DNA from: [Actinomadura] parvosata subsp. kistnae | GTDB taxonomy: Bacteria; Actinomycetota; Actinomycetes; Streptosporangiales; Streptosporangiaceae | Assembly: GCF_900323885.1 (NCBI RefSeq) | Contig: NZ_OOHJ01000013.1 | Location: forward strand, 124,001 to 188,000 | Length of the DNA stretch: 64,000 nucleotides | Direction: 5' to 3' | Shown here: in pieces, positions 25,916-35,062 of the stretch | Numbering within the stretch: position 1 is the stretch's first letter | Layout: each line of letters begins with the position of its first letter | Translations under genes and position numbers: made by a program | Notes under the pieces: generated by a model | Database searches by the model: none | What the model was told of the DNA's origin: nothing | Seen by the model: the letters and a program-made list of their open reading frames with translations, nothing else

Positions 25916-27613
25916 TCAGTCCGTGAAACCGATGTCCTCGTACCGGAGGTCGTCGAAGCCGCGCGCCCCGACGTTCGCCAGCTCCTGCCGCACGGCCACC
26001 ATCTGCGGCCGCTGGTAGAGCGGCAGCACGTTCACCTCTTCCCAGATGAGCCGGTCGGCGGCGTTGGTGGCGGTGCGGGCCCGCACGGGGTCGAGGCTCT
26101 GCGCGGCCCTGCTCATCGCCGCGTCGATGTCCGCCGATCCGGTACGCCCGAAGTTCGCGTTCCAGCTCTGGCCGCCCGCGGCGTTGGCGTAGATGCCGTA
26201 GCTGCTGGAGACCGGGAAGGGCGTGCCGATGTAGGCGAACGGGGTGATGTCGAAGTTGCCGGGGATGACGTACTTGGTGAAGAAGTCGTCGCTCGGCACG
26301 GCCTTGATCGTGACCTTGACGCCGATCTGGGCGAGCATGCTCTGCGCCAGCTCGCCCTCCGCCTTGCTGATCTGCACCCCCGACGGCACCACGAAGCGCA
26401 GGTCGAGAGGCTTGCCGTCCTTGTACCTGACCGACCCGTTCAGCTTCCATCCGGCCGCGTCGAGCAGCTGCTTGGCCTTGGCCGGGTCGTAGGCGCCGAG
26501 CGCCCCGGCGTTGTCCTGGTAGCCCTCCTGGGTGTTCATGAAGAAGTGGTTGTTCAGCAGCGCGATCGGCCAGTCGAGCCCCTGGAGGTCCGACTGCGCG
26601 ATCGCCTGGCGGTTGATGCCGAGCTGGATGGCCTGCCTGACGTTGCGGTCGCGCAGCAGCGGGCTCGCGCCGTTGAAGGTGAAATGCCGGAAGTCGGGGC
26701 CGGCCGCCTGACGCACCTGGGCGCCCGCGGTGGCCTTGGCCCGCGCGTAGTTGGGCGCGGAGGTGCCGACGTCGATGAGGTCGAGCTCGCCGTTGCTGAA
26801 CGCCCCGATCAGGGAGTCCTGCTCCGACGCCCGATAGATGATCTTGTCCAGCTTGGCGCGGGCCCCCCACCACGCGTCGTCCCGCACGATCGTGATGGTC
26901 TTGGCCGTCTGGTCGAACCCGCCGAACTTGAACGGCCCCGCCGTCACCGGGATCCGGTTCACCCACGCGTTGTTGAACGCCTGCGCGCTGCGGTTGGTGT
27001 CGGCCGGCAGCAGCGGCCCGAACAGCGCCTGCCAGTCACCGAACGGCCGGCGGAAGGTCACCACCACCTCGTGGTCGTCCTTGCCCCGCGCCACCTTCTC
27101 GATGTCCTGGTAGCCGGTGGAGGAGACGATGTGGAAGGCCGGGTCGCGCCCGCTCAGCGCCTGCCACTGCGCCTGGTAGTCGGCCCAGGTGATCGGCTTG
27201 CCGTCGGACCATCGGGCCTTCGGGTTCAGCGTGTACGTCACCACCTGCTTGGGCCGCTGCTCGGTGACCTTGGCGTCGAGCACGTAGTCGGTGTCGACCG
27301 AGATGTCCGCCTTCTCGTCGGAGGTGAACGGCGAGGGCAGCAACGCGTTGCTGATCACGGCGGCCATCGCGAGGTTGCCGTCGACGTGGTTGCGGTTCCA
27401 CTGGGTGGGGAACTCGTTGATGCCCCAGCGCAGCGTCCCGCCGTCCTTGACCTTCTCGCGCGGCTGCGGGTTGATGTCGGACGCCTTGATCGTCCGCTCG
27501 TCCCCGGCGCTGTCCTGGACGCCCGGACCGCCTCCGTGCTCCGTGCCGCAGCCGGACAGCAGCAGCGGGGCCGCCACGGCGACGGTCACGGCCAGACGTG
27601 ATGGTGCTTTCAT
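25916..27613 (-). CDS. ABC peptide-transporter substrate-binding lipoprotein (family 5)
   Basis: 565 aa from ATG 27613. Lipoprotein signal with lipobox LLLSGC (Cys22). SBP_bac_5 fold: GTLRWGINEFPTQWNRNHVD, ARWSDGKPITWADYQAQW, NVRQAIQLGINRQAI and KAKQLLDAAGW. Captures oligopeptides or similar solutes outside the membrane for the permeases encoded upstream (29668-31550). Last transporter gene of the operon, 30 bases after the ATPase. Confidence 0.95.
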   Translation of the reverse strand: MKAPSRLAVTVAVAAPLLLSGCGTEHGGGPGVQDSAGDERTIKASDINPQPREKVKDGGTLRWGINEFPTQWNRNHVDGNLAMAAVISNALLPSPFTSDEKADISVDTDYVLDAKVTEQRPKQVVTYTLNPKARWSDGKPITWADYQAQWQALSGRDPAFHIVSSTGYQDIEKVARGKDDHEVVVTFRRPFGDWQALFGPLLPADTNRSAQAFNNAWVNRIPVTAGPFKFGGFDQTAKTITIVRDDAWWGARAKLDKIIYRASEQDSLIGAFSNGELDLIDVGTSAPNYARAKATAGAQVRQAAGPDFRHFTFNGASPLLRDRNVRQAIQLGINRQAIAQSDLQGLDWPIALLNNHFFMNTQEGYQDNAGALGAYDPAKAKQLLDAAGWKLNGSVRYKDGKPLDLRFVVPSGVQISKAEGELAQSMLAQIGVKVTIKAVPSDDFFTKYVIPGNFDITPFAYIGTPFPVSSSYGIYANAAGGQSWNANFGRTGSADIDAAMSRAAQSLDPVRARTATNAADRLIWEEVNVLPLYQRPQMVAVRQELANVGARGFDDLRYEDIGFTD

Positions 27614-27643
27614 CGCGCGAACTTCCTCCTGGTCGAGCGAGGT

Positions 27644-29668
27644 CTATCCGACTCCGCGTCTGTCTGCGTAATGGCAGGCCGCACCTTGGTCCTCGCCCAC
27701 CGGCCGCACCTCGGGCTCGACGCCGACGCAGAGCTCGCGCTCCTCGCCGGTGAGCTCCGTGCGGAACTTGGGGCACCTGGTGCGGAATCGACAGCCCGTC
27801 GGAGGGTTGGCCGGGCTGGGCAGGTCGCCTTCGAGCAGGATCCGCTCCCGGGAACGCTCGCGTTCGGGATCGGGCAGCGGGATCGCCGACAGCAGCGCCT
27901 GGGTGTACGGATGGGCGGGATGGTCGTAGACGGCGTCGACGTGGCCGATCTCGGCGATCCTGCCGAGATACATCACCGCTACCCGGTCGGCGATGTAGCG
28001 CACCACGGCCAGGTCGTGCGCCACGAACAGGTAGGACAGCCCGAGCCGCGCCTTGAGCGAGTCGAGCAGGTTGATCACGCCGGCCTGGATCGACACGTCG
28101 AGCGCGGAGACCGGCTCGTCGAGCACGAGCAGCCGGGGCTCCAGCGCCAGTGCCCTGGCGATGGCGATGCGCTGCCGCTGGCCGCCCGAGAAGTCTTGCG
28201 GGTAGCGGGCGGCGTGCGCGGGGTCGAGGCCGACCAGGGCCAGCAGCTCGCGCACGCGCCGCCCCGAGTCGGGCCGCCCGTGCGTGCGCAGCGGCTCGGC
28301 CAGGATGTCGTGCACGGTCATGCGCGGGTCGAGCGAGGCCAGCGGATCCTGGAAGACGACCTGCATGTCGCGCCGGATCTCGGTGCGCTCGGCCCGGCTC
28401 AGCCGGGCGGTGTCGTGCCCGAGCACCACGATGCGGCCCTCCTGGGGCGCGGCCAGCTCGAGGATCTGCGTCAGCGCGGTCGTCTTGCCGCTGCCGGACT
28501 CGCCGACCAGCCCCAGCGTCTCGCCCTGCCGCAGGTCGAAGCTGACCCGGGCCACGGCGTGCACGGTGCCGATGCGGCGCTTGAACACCGCGCCCTTGAG
28601 CAGCGGATAGTCCTTGACGAGCTGGTGCACCTCCAGCACGCTCCGCTCGCCGCGCGCCCGCAGCCGCGGCCCGTCGGACGGCGCCGCGTGCCGGCCCGGC
28701 CCGCGCGGATGCACCTCCTGCCACCGGATGCACGCCGCCCGGTGCTCCGGCCCGACCTCGAACAGCGGCGGCTCCTCCTCGTCGCACGCGCTGACGTGCA
28801 TCGGGCAGCGCGGCGCGAACGGGCAGCCGGGCGGCAGCGCGGCGGGCGAGGGCGGGTTGCCCTCGATGGGCGTCAGCGGCTGCCGCCCGCGCCGGTCGAC
28901 GCGCGGCACGGAGCCGAGCAGCCCCGCCGTGTACGGCATGCGGCTGCGGTAGTAGATGTCGTCCACGCCGCCCACCTCGACGGGCCGCCCCGCGTACATG
29001 ACCAGCACCCGGTCGGCGAACCCGGCCACCACCCCGAGATCGTGGGTGATCATGATGATGGCGGCGCCGGTCTTGGCCTGCGCCCGCTTGAGCACCTCGA
29101 GGATCTGCGCCTGGATGGTGACGTCGAGCGCCGTGGTGGGCTCGTCGCAGATGATCACGTCGGGGTCGTTGGCGATGGCCATGGCGATGACCACGCGCTG
29201 CCGCATGCCGCCGGAGAACTCGTGCGGGAAGGCCAGCGCCCGCTCGGCCGGCCGCGGGATGCCGACGAGCTCCAGCAGCTCGATGGCCTTGACCAGGGCC
29301 GTCTCCTTGCCGACCCGCTGGTGCACGCGCACGGCCTCGGCGATCTGGTCGCCCACCCGGTAGACCGGGGTGAGCGCCGACAGCGGGTCCTGGAAGACCA
29401 TCGAGAGGGACTTGCCGCGGAAGGAGTTGAGAGCTCGTTCGGGGGCGCCGATCAGCTCCTTGCCGCGCAGCCGCACCGAGCCGGTGACGCGCGCGCCGGG
29501 CGGCAGCAGCCCCATCACGGCGGCCGAGGTGACGGACTTGCCCGAGCCCGACTCGCCGACGATGCCCAGCACCTCCCCGGGCCGTACGGCGTAGCTCACG
29601 CCGCGCACGGCCCGCACGTCGCCGAACGACACGGTGAGGTCGGTGACCTCCAGCACCGGCTCGTCCAT
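27644..29668 (-). CDS. Fused two-domain ABC ATPase of a peptide importer (DppD-DppF type)
   Basis: 674 aa from ATG 29668, which overlaps the permease stop by one base. Two complete nucleotide-binding domains. First: Walker A GESGSGKS 38-45, signature SGGMRQR from 152, Walker B VIICDEP about 171-177, H-loop His209. Second: Walker A GESGSGKT 389-396, signature SGGQRQR, Walker B LLVLDEP. Each ends with the oligopeptide-ATPase Cys tail ([22 protein letters not shown]), which in some members holds an iron-sulfur cluster. Confidence 0.95.
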   Translation of the reverse strand: MDEPVLEVTDLTVSFGDVRAVRGVSYAVRPGEVLGIVGESGSGKSVTSAAVMGLLPPGARVTGSVRLRGKELIGAPERALNSFRGKSLSMVFQDPLSALTPVYRVGDQIAEAVRVHQRVGKETALVKAIELLELVGIPRPAERALAFPHEFSGGMRQRVVIAMAIANDPDVIICDEPTTALDVTIQAQILEVLKRAQAKTGAAIIMITHDLGVVAGFADRVLVMYAGRPVEVGGVDDIYYRSRMPYTAGLLGSVPRVDRRGRQPLTPIEGNPPSPAALPPGCPFAPRCPMHVSACDEEEPPLFEVGPEHRAACIRWQEVHPRGPGRHAAPSDGPRLRARGERSVLEVHQLVKDYPLLKGAVFKRRIGTVHAVARVSFDLRQGETLGLVGESGSGKTTALTQILELAAPQEGRIVVLGHDTARLSRAERTEIRRDMQVVFQDPLASLDPRMTVHDILAEPLRTHGRPDSGRRVRELLALVGLDPAHAARYPQDFSGGQRQRIAIARALALEPRLLVLDEPVSALDVSIQAGVINLLDSLKARLGLSYLFVAHDLAVVRYIADRVAVMYLGRIAEIGHVDAVYDHPAHPYTQALLSAIPLPDPERERSRERILLEGDLPSPANPPTGCRFRTRCPKFRTELTGEERELCVGVEPEVRPVGEDQGAACHYADRRGVG

Positions 29669-30573
29669 CACGCCTTCCCGGAGGACGGGTCGAACGCGTC
29701 GCGCAGCGCGTCGCCGACGAGGTTGACCGCCAGCACGGTGACCACCAGCAGCCCGGCCACGAACCAGAACGTCCACGGCGCGTACACGGCGGTCAGGGAG
29801 CCGTCGGCGATGAGCGTGCCGAACGACACGTCGGGCGGCTGGATGCCGAACCCGAAGTACGACAGCGACGTCTCGGTCAGGATCGCGCTGCTGACGTTCA
29901 GCGTGGCGTCGACGATGAGCAGCGACGACAGGTTGGGGATCACGTGGCGGAAGATGATGCGCACCGGCGGCACGCCCATGTAGCGGGCGGCCTGGACGAA
30001 CTCGCGCTCCTTCACCGAGATCGCCATCCCGCGCACGATCTTCGAGGTGACCATCCACAGGAACAACGCCAGCATGACGACGAACAGCGGCCACTGGCCC
30101 GACCCGAACAGCGGCGACAGGATCGCCAGGATCAGGAACGCGGGCAGCACGAGCAGCAGGTCGGTCACCCAGCTCAGCACCCGGTCGGTCCAGCCCAGGA
30201 AGTAGCCGGCGAACGCCCCCACCACCGCCGCCAGCGCCGTGGAGACCAGGGCCGCCAGCAGCCCCACGACCAGCGACTTCTGCATGCCGCGCAACGTCAC
30301 GGCGAACACGTCGGAGCCTGTTTGGAGCGTTCCGAACCAGTGGCGCGCCGACGGCGGCTGCATGAACGCGGTGAAGTCCTTGTCGGTGTACGTCCAGGGG
30401 CTGAACAGCGGCCCCACGAAGGCCAGCAGGAACATCAGCGCCAGCACCGCGAACCCGATCAGCCCCTGCGTGGAGCGGAAGAAGCGCCCGGCCACCATCC
30501 GCGCCCTGGACGGCGGCCTGGTCAGCGTGCCGTCGGCGAGCTCCTCCGCCAGCTCCTCCTCGGAGAGCGTCAT
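29668..30573 (-). CDS. ABC peptide-transporter permease (DppC type)
   Basis: 301 aa from ATG 30573, overlapping the preceding permease stop (ATGA). N-terminal helix ([20 protein letters not shown]), a periplasmic-side loop ([10 protein letters not shown]...GSDVFA) and the EAA coupling loop [22 protein letters not shown]. Six probable membrane helices. Forms the channel with the DppB-type permease. Confidence 0.95.
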   Translation of the reverse strand: MTLSEEELAEELADGTLTRPPSRARMVAGRFFRSTQGLIGFAVLALMFLLAFVGPLFSPWTYTDKDFTAFMQPPSARHWFGTLQTGSDVFAVTLRGMQKSLVVGLLAALVSTALAAVVGAFAGYFLGWTDRVLSWVTDLLLVLPAFLILAILSPLFGSGQWPLFVVMLALFLWMVTSKIVRGMAISVKEREFVQAARYMGVPPVRIIFRHVIPNLSSLLIVDATLNVSSAILTETSLSYFGFGIQPPDVSFGTLIADGSLTAVYAPWTFWFVAGLLVVTVLAVNLVGDALRDAFDPSSGKA

Positions 30574-31550
30574 GCCCGCACCCTGGGGTCGAGCGCGGCG
30601 TGCAGGAGGTCGGCGGCCAGCGCGGCGCACAGCACGGACACGGCGGCCAGGAGCGAGATGGCGGCGACCGTGTTGACGTCGTTGCTGAAGATGGAGTTGA
30701 TCAGCTGCTCGCCCAGCCCGTGCCAGCCGAAGATCTTCTCCGTGAACGTGGCCCCGGTCAGCAGCGCCCCGAACGTGAACGCGAAGTAGGTGACGACCGG
30801 GATCATCGCGGTGCGCAGCGCGTGCCGGGTCAGCGCCCGGCGCCTGCTCAGCCCCTTGGCCCTGGCCGTGCGGACGAAGTCGGCGCCGAGCACGTCGAGC
30901 ATCATGTTGCGCTGGTAGCGGCTGAAGACCGCGATCAGCCCCACCGACAGCGAGATCGTCGGCAGGACCAGATGTTGCAGCCGGTCGACCACCTGGCTCC
31001 CCAGGCCCTCGACGCCGGCGCTGTACTCGCCGCTGACCAGCAGCACCTGGCGGCCGAACACGTGCTGGTTGGCCCACGCCCCGGCCAGGATCAGCATGTT
31101 GGCCAGCACGACCACCGGCACCGCCAGCACCAGGAACGACAGCCCGGTGGAGAGCCGGTCGAACCAGCCGTACTGCCGCACCGCCGCCAGCGCGCCCACC
31201 AGCACGCCCAGCAGGCTCCCGCACACCAGCCCCAGGATGACCAGCCGGAACGTGACGCCCATGCGGCGCTTGATGTCGTCGTTGACCGGCGCGCCCGCGA
31301 CCGTCTTGCCGAAGTCGCCGCGCAGCACGCCGCCCGCCCAGACGGCGTAGCGCTGCAGCAGCGGGGTCTTGTCGTTGAGGTTGAGCACGGTGAGCTGGGC
31401 GTCGACGACGGCGGGCGGCGGCTTCGGGGTGCGGTCGGCGTAGTTGGAGCGCGGGTCGAGGGCGGTGGCGGCCACGAGGTAGGCGAGGCTGGCGGCCACG
31501 ACCACGAGCACGGCGTAGTTGAGCAGCCTGCGGGCCAGGAACCCCGCCAT
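30570..31550 (-). CDS. ABC peptide-transporter permease (DppB type)
   Basis: 326 aa from ATG 31550 with GGGGGAG; first gene of the importer operon. Six membrane helices, the family N-terminus [21 protein letters not shown], a long loop after helix 1 ([20 protein letters not shown]), [13 protein letters not shown], and the EAA loop [26 protein letters not shown] promoter should lie in 31551-31678; no operator was recognised. Confidence 0.95.
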   Translation of the reverse strand: MAGFLARRLLNYAVLVVVAASLAYLVAATALDPRSNYADRTPKPPPAVVDAQLTVLNLNDKTPLLQRYAVWAGGVLRGDFGKTVAGAPVNDDIKRRMGVTFRLVILGLVCGSLLGVLVGALAAVRQYGWFDRLSTGLSFLVLAVPVVVLANMLILAGAWANQHVFGRQVLLVSGEYSAGVEGLGSQVVDRLQHLVLPTISLSVGLIAVFSRYQRNMMLDVLGADFVRTARAKGLSRRRALTRHALRTAMIPVVTYFAFTFGALLTGATFTEKIFGWHGLGEQLINSIFSNDVNTVAAISLLAAVSVLCAALAADLLHAALDPRVRA

Positions 31551-31678
31551 CGCTCCCCCTCCTACGCGCGCCGCACGCACCCGACGAGCCACTGGACGTG
31601 GCTTATCGTAGTCATATTGCTACACCATGCGAGCATCTCGCCGCACGGAAGTTACGAAGACGGGAGTTGCGAAGAAGG

Positions 31679-34030
31679 TCAGCGTCCGGAGAGTTCGTCC
31701 ACCGCCGTGCGGACGTCCTCGCTGGTGATCGTGGTCAGGTCGGCGGCGCTGGCGGAGCCGCCGCGCGCGGCGTGGGCGGCCAGCCGCACGTCGCGGCGCA
31801 TGGCCGCGCGCTCGAACAGGGACCTGGCGAAGCGGCCGTTGCCTAGGCCGTCGATCAGCCGGTCTTCGCAGACCCAGGTGAACACCTCGTCGAGCCGGCG
31901 CAGCGCCTCGTCGTCGAAGGAGTCGCCCGACTTCTCCGCCAGCAGCACCGCGATCTGCGACAGCTCGCCCGGCGAGTAGCTGGGGAAGGCCACGCGCTGG
32001 TTGAAGCGGCTGGCCAGGCCGGGGTTGGAGGCCAGGAAGGCGTCCATCTCGCGCTCGTAGCCGGCCAGCACGATGACGAGCCGGTCGCGGTCGTCCTCGG
32101 CCCGCTTGAGCAGGGTCTGCACGGCCTCGGCGCCGAACGCGTCGCCGCCCTGGTAGCCCGGGTTGACCAGGCTGTAGGCCTCGTCGATGAACAGCACGCC
32201 GCCCAGCGCCCGGTCGACCAGCTCGTTGGTCTTGATCGCGGTCGCCCCGAGATGCTGGCCCACGAGGTCGGCCCGGTGCGCCTCGACCACGTCGGGCCTG
32301 GCCAGCAGGCCGAGCGCGGCGAAGACGCGGCCCAGCACGCGGGCGACCGTGGTCTTGCCGGTGCCGGGCGGGCCGACGAACACGAAGTGCCGCATCTGCG
32401 GCGGCGTGGGCAGGCCGCGCTCCTGGCGCATCCTGGCCACCTGGAGCTGCGCGGCGATCGCGTGCACCTGCCGCTTGACCGGGGCCAGCCCGGCCATCCT
32501 GTCGAGGTCGGCCAGCGCCTCCTCCAGCGTGGGCGTGGCCACGTAGCCGCGGAAGCGGGCGGTCAGCTCGTCGAACGCCTTGGTCACGTCGGGCGTGGTC
32601 GTGGTGACGAGGTCTTGCGTGGTCGGCGTGCCGCCGGCGCCCACCACCCGCACGTCGCGGGCCTGCGCGGCGGCCTCCACCAGGCTGCGCGCGAAGCGGG
32701 CGTTGCCCAGCTCGTCGAGCAGGCCGCGGCGGTGCACGTCGTCGTAGAGGCCGAGCAGCACCCGCTTGGTGGCGTCGTCCATCTGGTCGCCCCGGTGCCG
32801 CTGCAGCAGCTCGGTGACCTCGACCAGCTCGGCGGGGGAGTAGCCGGGAAAGCGCACCCGCGTGGCGAACCTGCTGGCCAGCCCCGGGTTGCTGGTCAGG
32901 AACGAGCCCATCTCCTGCTCGTAGCCGGCCAGGATGATGATCAGCCGGTCGCGGTCGTCTTCCGCCCGCTTGAGCAGCGTCTGCACGGCCTCGGCGCCGA
33001 ACCGGTCGGGCTGCCCGTCGGAGGAGTTGACCAGCCCGTACGCCTCGTCGATGAACAGCACGCCGCCCAGCGCCCGGTCGACCAGCTCGTTGGTCTTGAT
33101 CGCGGTCGCGCCCAGGAACTCGCCCACCAGGTCGGCCCGCTGCGCCTCCACCACGTAAGGGGTCTCCAGCAGGCCGAACGCGTAGAAGATCTTGGCCAGC
33201 GCGCGGGCGACCGTGGTCTTGCCGGTGCCGGGCGGGCCGACGAACACGAAGTGCCGGGTGGGCCGTTCGGCGGTGTAGCCCGCCTCGGCGCGCAGGCGGG
33301 ACGCCTCGATGGAGGCGGCGATCGAGCGCACCTGCTCCTTGACCGGGGCCAGCCCGATCATGCTCTCCAGCTCGGCCAGCGCCTGCTCGACGGAGATCTG
33401 CGGCGGCGCGCCGGCCTTGTCGTGGGGCGCCTCGGGCCTGCCCTCGCGGACCCGGACGCGTACCTGCTGCTCCTCGGCGGCCAGGCTCGCCGCGCGGGCC
33501 TGCCTGGCCAGCACGAACCGGTAGGCGAGGACGGCCACGGCGGCGGCGCAGGCCGCCCACACGGCGACCGCGTCGGAGACGGGGGAGAGCGCGGCGGCGA
33601 GCAGGCCGGCGGGGACGAGCGCCATCAGCGTCGTCACCCACGGCGTCACCCAGCGGATGAGGTGGGCCGCCCCGGCGACGGGCAGGGCGAGGAAGACCAT
33701 GACGTGCACGGTGGCGGCGCCGTCGGGGAACAGCCGCCCGAACGCCTGCACCGCCAGCGCCATCCAGCCCGCCACGACCAGCGCGGTGGCGGCGGCCCTC
33801 GGGTAGCGCATGGTCAGCGCGACGAACGCGAGCAGCAGGAGCACGAGGGGGAAGGTCTGGAGCAGGTCCCATCCCAGTGCCGCGCCCACGCCCATCGTGC
33901 CCACGAGGACGACCACGTAGAGCACCCGGCGCACGGCCGGGGGAATCTGGAAATAACGCAGCCGAACCTTCTCGAACAGATCCCGCGCCGCGGCCCGCCC
34001 CGCGGCCTGGGCCCTGTCGGACTCACGCAT
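31679..34030 (-). CDS. Membrane-anchored protein with two CbxX/CfxQ-type AAA+ ATPase domains
   Basis: 783 aa from ATG 34030 (GGGAGG upstream; GTG at 34033 is possible). Five or six membrane helices at about 35-190, then two AAA+ domains at about 215-480 and 505-783. Each has Walker A GPPGTGKTT (near 264, 552), Walker B GGVLFIDEAY (near 327, 613), sensor 1 and the arginine-finger region NPGLASRF. This subfamily includes the rubisco activase CbxX and the type VII secretion ATPase EccA. Here no ESX or rubisco genes are near. The domains share 68 identical bases, so the duplication is recent or maintained by conversion. Confidence 0.9.
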   Translation of the reverse strand: MRESDRAQAAGRAAARDLFEKVRLRYFQIPPAVRRVLYVVVLVGTMGVGAALGWDLLQTFPLVLLLLAFVALTMRYPRAAATALVVAGWMALAVQAFGRLFPDGAATVHVMVFLALPVAGAAHLIRWVTPWVTTLMALVPAGLLAAALSPVSDAVAVWAACAAAVAVLAYRFVLARQARAASLAAEEQQVRVRVREGRPEAPHDKAGAPPQISVEQALAELESMIGLAPVKEQVRSIAASIEASRLRAEAGYTAERPTRHFVFVGPPGTGKTTVARALAKIFYAFGLLETPYVVEAQRADLVGEFLGATAIKTNELVDRALGGVLFIDEAYGLVNSSDGQPDRFGAEAVQTLLKRAEDDRDRLIIILAGYEQEMGSFLTSNPGLASRFATRVRFPGYSPAELVEVTELLQRHRGDQMDDATKRVLLGLYDDVHRRGLLDELGNARFARSLVEAAAQARDVRVVGAGGTPTTQDLVTTTTPDVTKAFDELTARFRGYVATPTLEEALADLDRMAGLAPVKRQVHAIAAQLQVARMRQERGLPTPPQMRHFVFVGPPGTGKTTVARVLGRVFAALGLLARPDVVEAHRADLVGQHLGATAIKTNELVDRALGGVLFIDEAYSLVNPGYQGGDAFGAEAVQTLLKRAEDDRDRLVIVLAGYEREMDAFLASNPGLASRFNQRVAFPSYSPGELSQIAVLLAEKSGDSFDDEALRRLDEVFTWVCEDRLIDGLGNGRFARSLFERAAMRRDVRLAAHAARGGSASAADLTTITSEDVRTAVDELSGR
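32178..33109 (-). repeat. intragenic duplication: 68-bp exact repeat, 864 bp apart, in the AAA+ gene
   Basis: 32178-32245 and 33042-33109 are identical over 68 bases (Walker B region). Another long near-identical stretch covers Walker A at about 32347 and 33211, with the same 864-base offset (288 codons). The rest of the two domains has diverged. Confidence 0.9.
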
Positions 34031-34094
34031 CACGCCTCCCCGGTCCGCCCCCGGTTATACCGCACCGCACCGACTATTGGGCGGTCCTGACACG

Positions 34095-34991
34095 CTAGGT
34101 GGAGGTCACGAAAAGGGCTATCTGACGGCCGAGCTCGGGCCCCGCGTCCTCCTGGAGGAAGTGCCCGGCGCCCTTGATCACGGGATGTCGCAGGCCGGCG
34201 GCGCCGCGCAGCGATTCGCGCAAGATGGGAGCCATGCCCCCGGTGATCGGGTCGCCGTCGGAGAACGCCACCAGGACGGGCCGGTCGAGTGCGGTGAGGA
34301 TCCGCCAGGCGGCGCGGTTCGCGGGCGCGGCGGGGTCGTCGGGGGTGATCGGCACCAGCCCCGGCATGGCGCGCGGCCCCGCCTTGTACGACTCGTCGGG
34401 AAAGGGCGCGTCGTAGGCCGCCCGCACGTCCTTGGACAGCTCGGTGCGGCAGCCCGCCTGCACCAGCCGGGCGATGTCCAGGACGGGCGCCTTCAGCACG
34501 GCGTCCCTGAACCGGTGCCACACCTCGGGCATGGGAATGTCACCCGTCGGCAAGCCCGTGTTGGCGGCCACGATCCTGGCCACCCGCTCCGGGTGCTCGG
34601 CGGCCACCCGCAGCCCGATCAGCCCGCCCCAGTCCTGGCCGACGACCGTCATGCCGGTCAGGCCGAGCGCGTCGAGCAGCAGGGCGCGCGTCCACTCGAC
34701 GTGCCGGGCGTAGGAGTGGTCGGCCAGGTCGGCGGGCTTGTCGGAGCGGCCGAAACCGATCAGATCCACCGCGATCGCCCGCAGCCCCGCCGCGGCCAGC
34801 TCGGGCATGACGTGCCGGTAGAGGAAGGACCAGCTCGGCTCGCCGTGCAGCAGCACGACCGGCTCGCCGTCCTCGGGGCCGTCCTCGACGTACGCCATGC
34901 GCAGGCCGTCACCGACCTCGGCGTAGCGGGGCTCGTAGGGGAAGCCGGGCAGGTCCGCGAAGCGATCGCCGGGCGTGCGGAGGATGCGCAT
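34095..34991 (-). CDS. Haloalkane-dehalogenase-like alpha/beta hydrolase
   Basis: 298 aa from ATG 34991. Haloalkane-dehalogenase subfamily I pattern: oxyanion/halide segment HGEPSW (49-54), nucleophile Asp120 followed by Trp121 in VGQDWGG, and base His in GAGHFLQED near the C-terminus. Predicted to cleave carbon-halogen bonds of small haloalkanes by an alkyl-enzyme intermediate, although epoxide hydrolase or perhydrolase relatives are close. No ribosome-binding site; the start codon touches a perfect palindrome, so a leaderless, repressor-controlled transcript is likely. Confidence 0.9.
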   Translation of the reverse strand: MRILRTPGDRFADLPGFPYEPRYAEVGDGLRMAYVEDGPEDGEPVVLLHGEPSWSFLYRHVMPELAAAGLRAIAVDLIGFGRSDKPADLADHSYARHVEWTRALLLDALGLTGMTVVGQDWGGLIGLRVAAEHPERVARIVAANTGLPTGDIPMPEVWHRFRDAVLKAPVLDIARLVQAGCRTELSKDVRAAYDAPFPDESYKAGPRAMPGLVPITPDDPAAPANRAAWRILTALDRPVLVAFSDGDPITGGMAPILRESLRGAAGLRHPVIKGAGHFLQEDAGPELGRQIALFVTST

Positions 34992-35005
34992 AGAACAAGG
35001 TTCTA
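34991..35005. promoter_or_regulatory. perfect palindrome at the start of the dehalogenase-like gene
   Basis: TAGAAC-AAG-GTTCTA (6+3+6) overlaps the first base of the start codon at 34991. TAGAAC could also serve as the -10 hexamer of a leaderless transcript, so a bound regulator would block RNA polymerase directly. No regulator gene is adjacent. Confidence 0.6.
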
Positions 35006-35062
35006 CCCCGTGCGCGCGGTGGGCGCCAGCAGTGCTTGCGCCGCCCAGGGCGCCACTGGACG

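Noticed and set aside
31679-34030. Type VII (ESX) secretion locus
   Set aside because: The ATPase resembles EccA, but no EccB-E, MycP or WXG100 gene is nearby.
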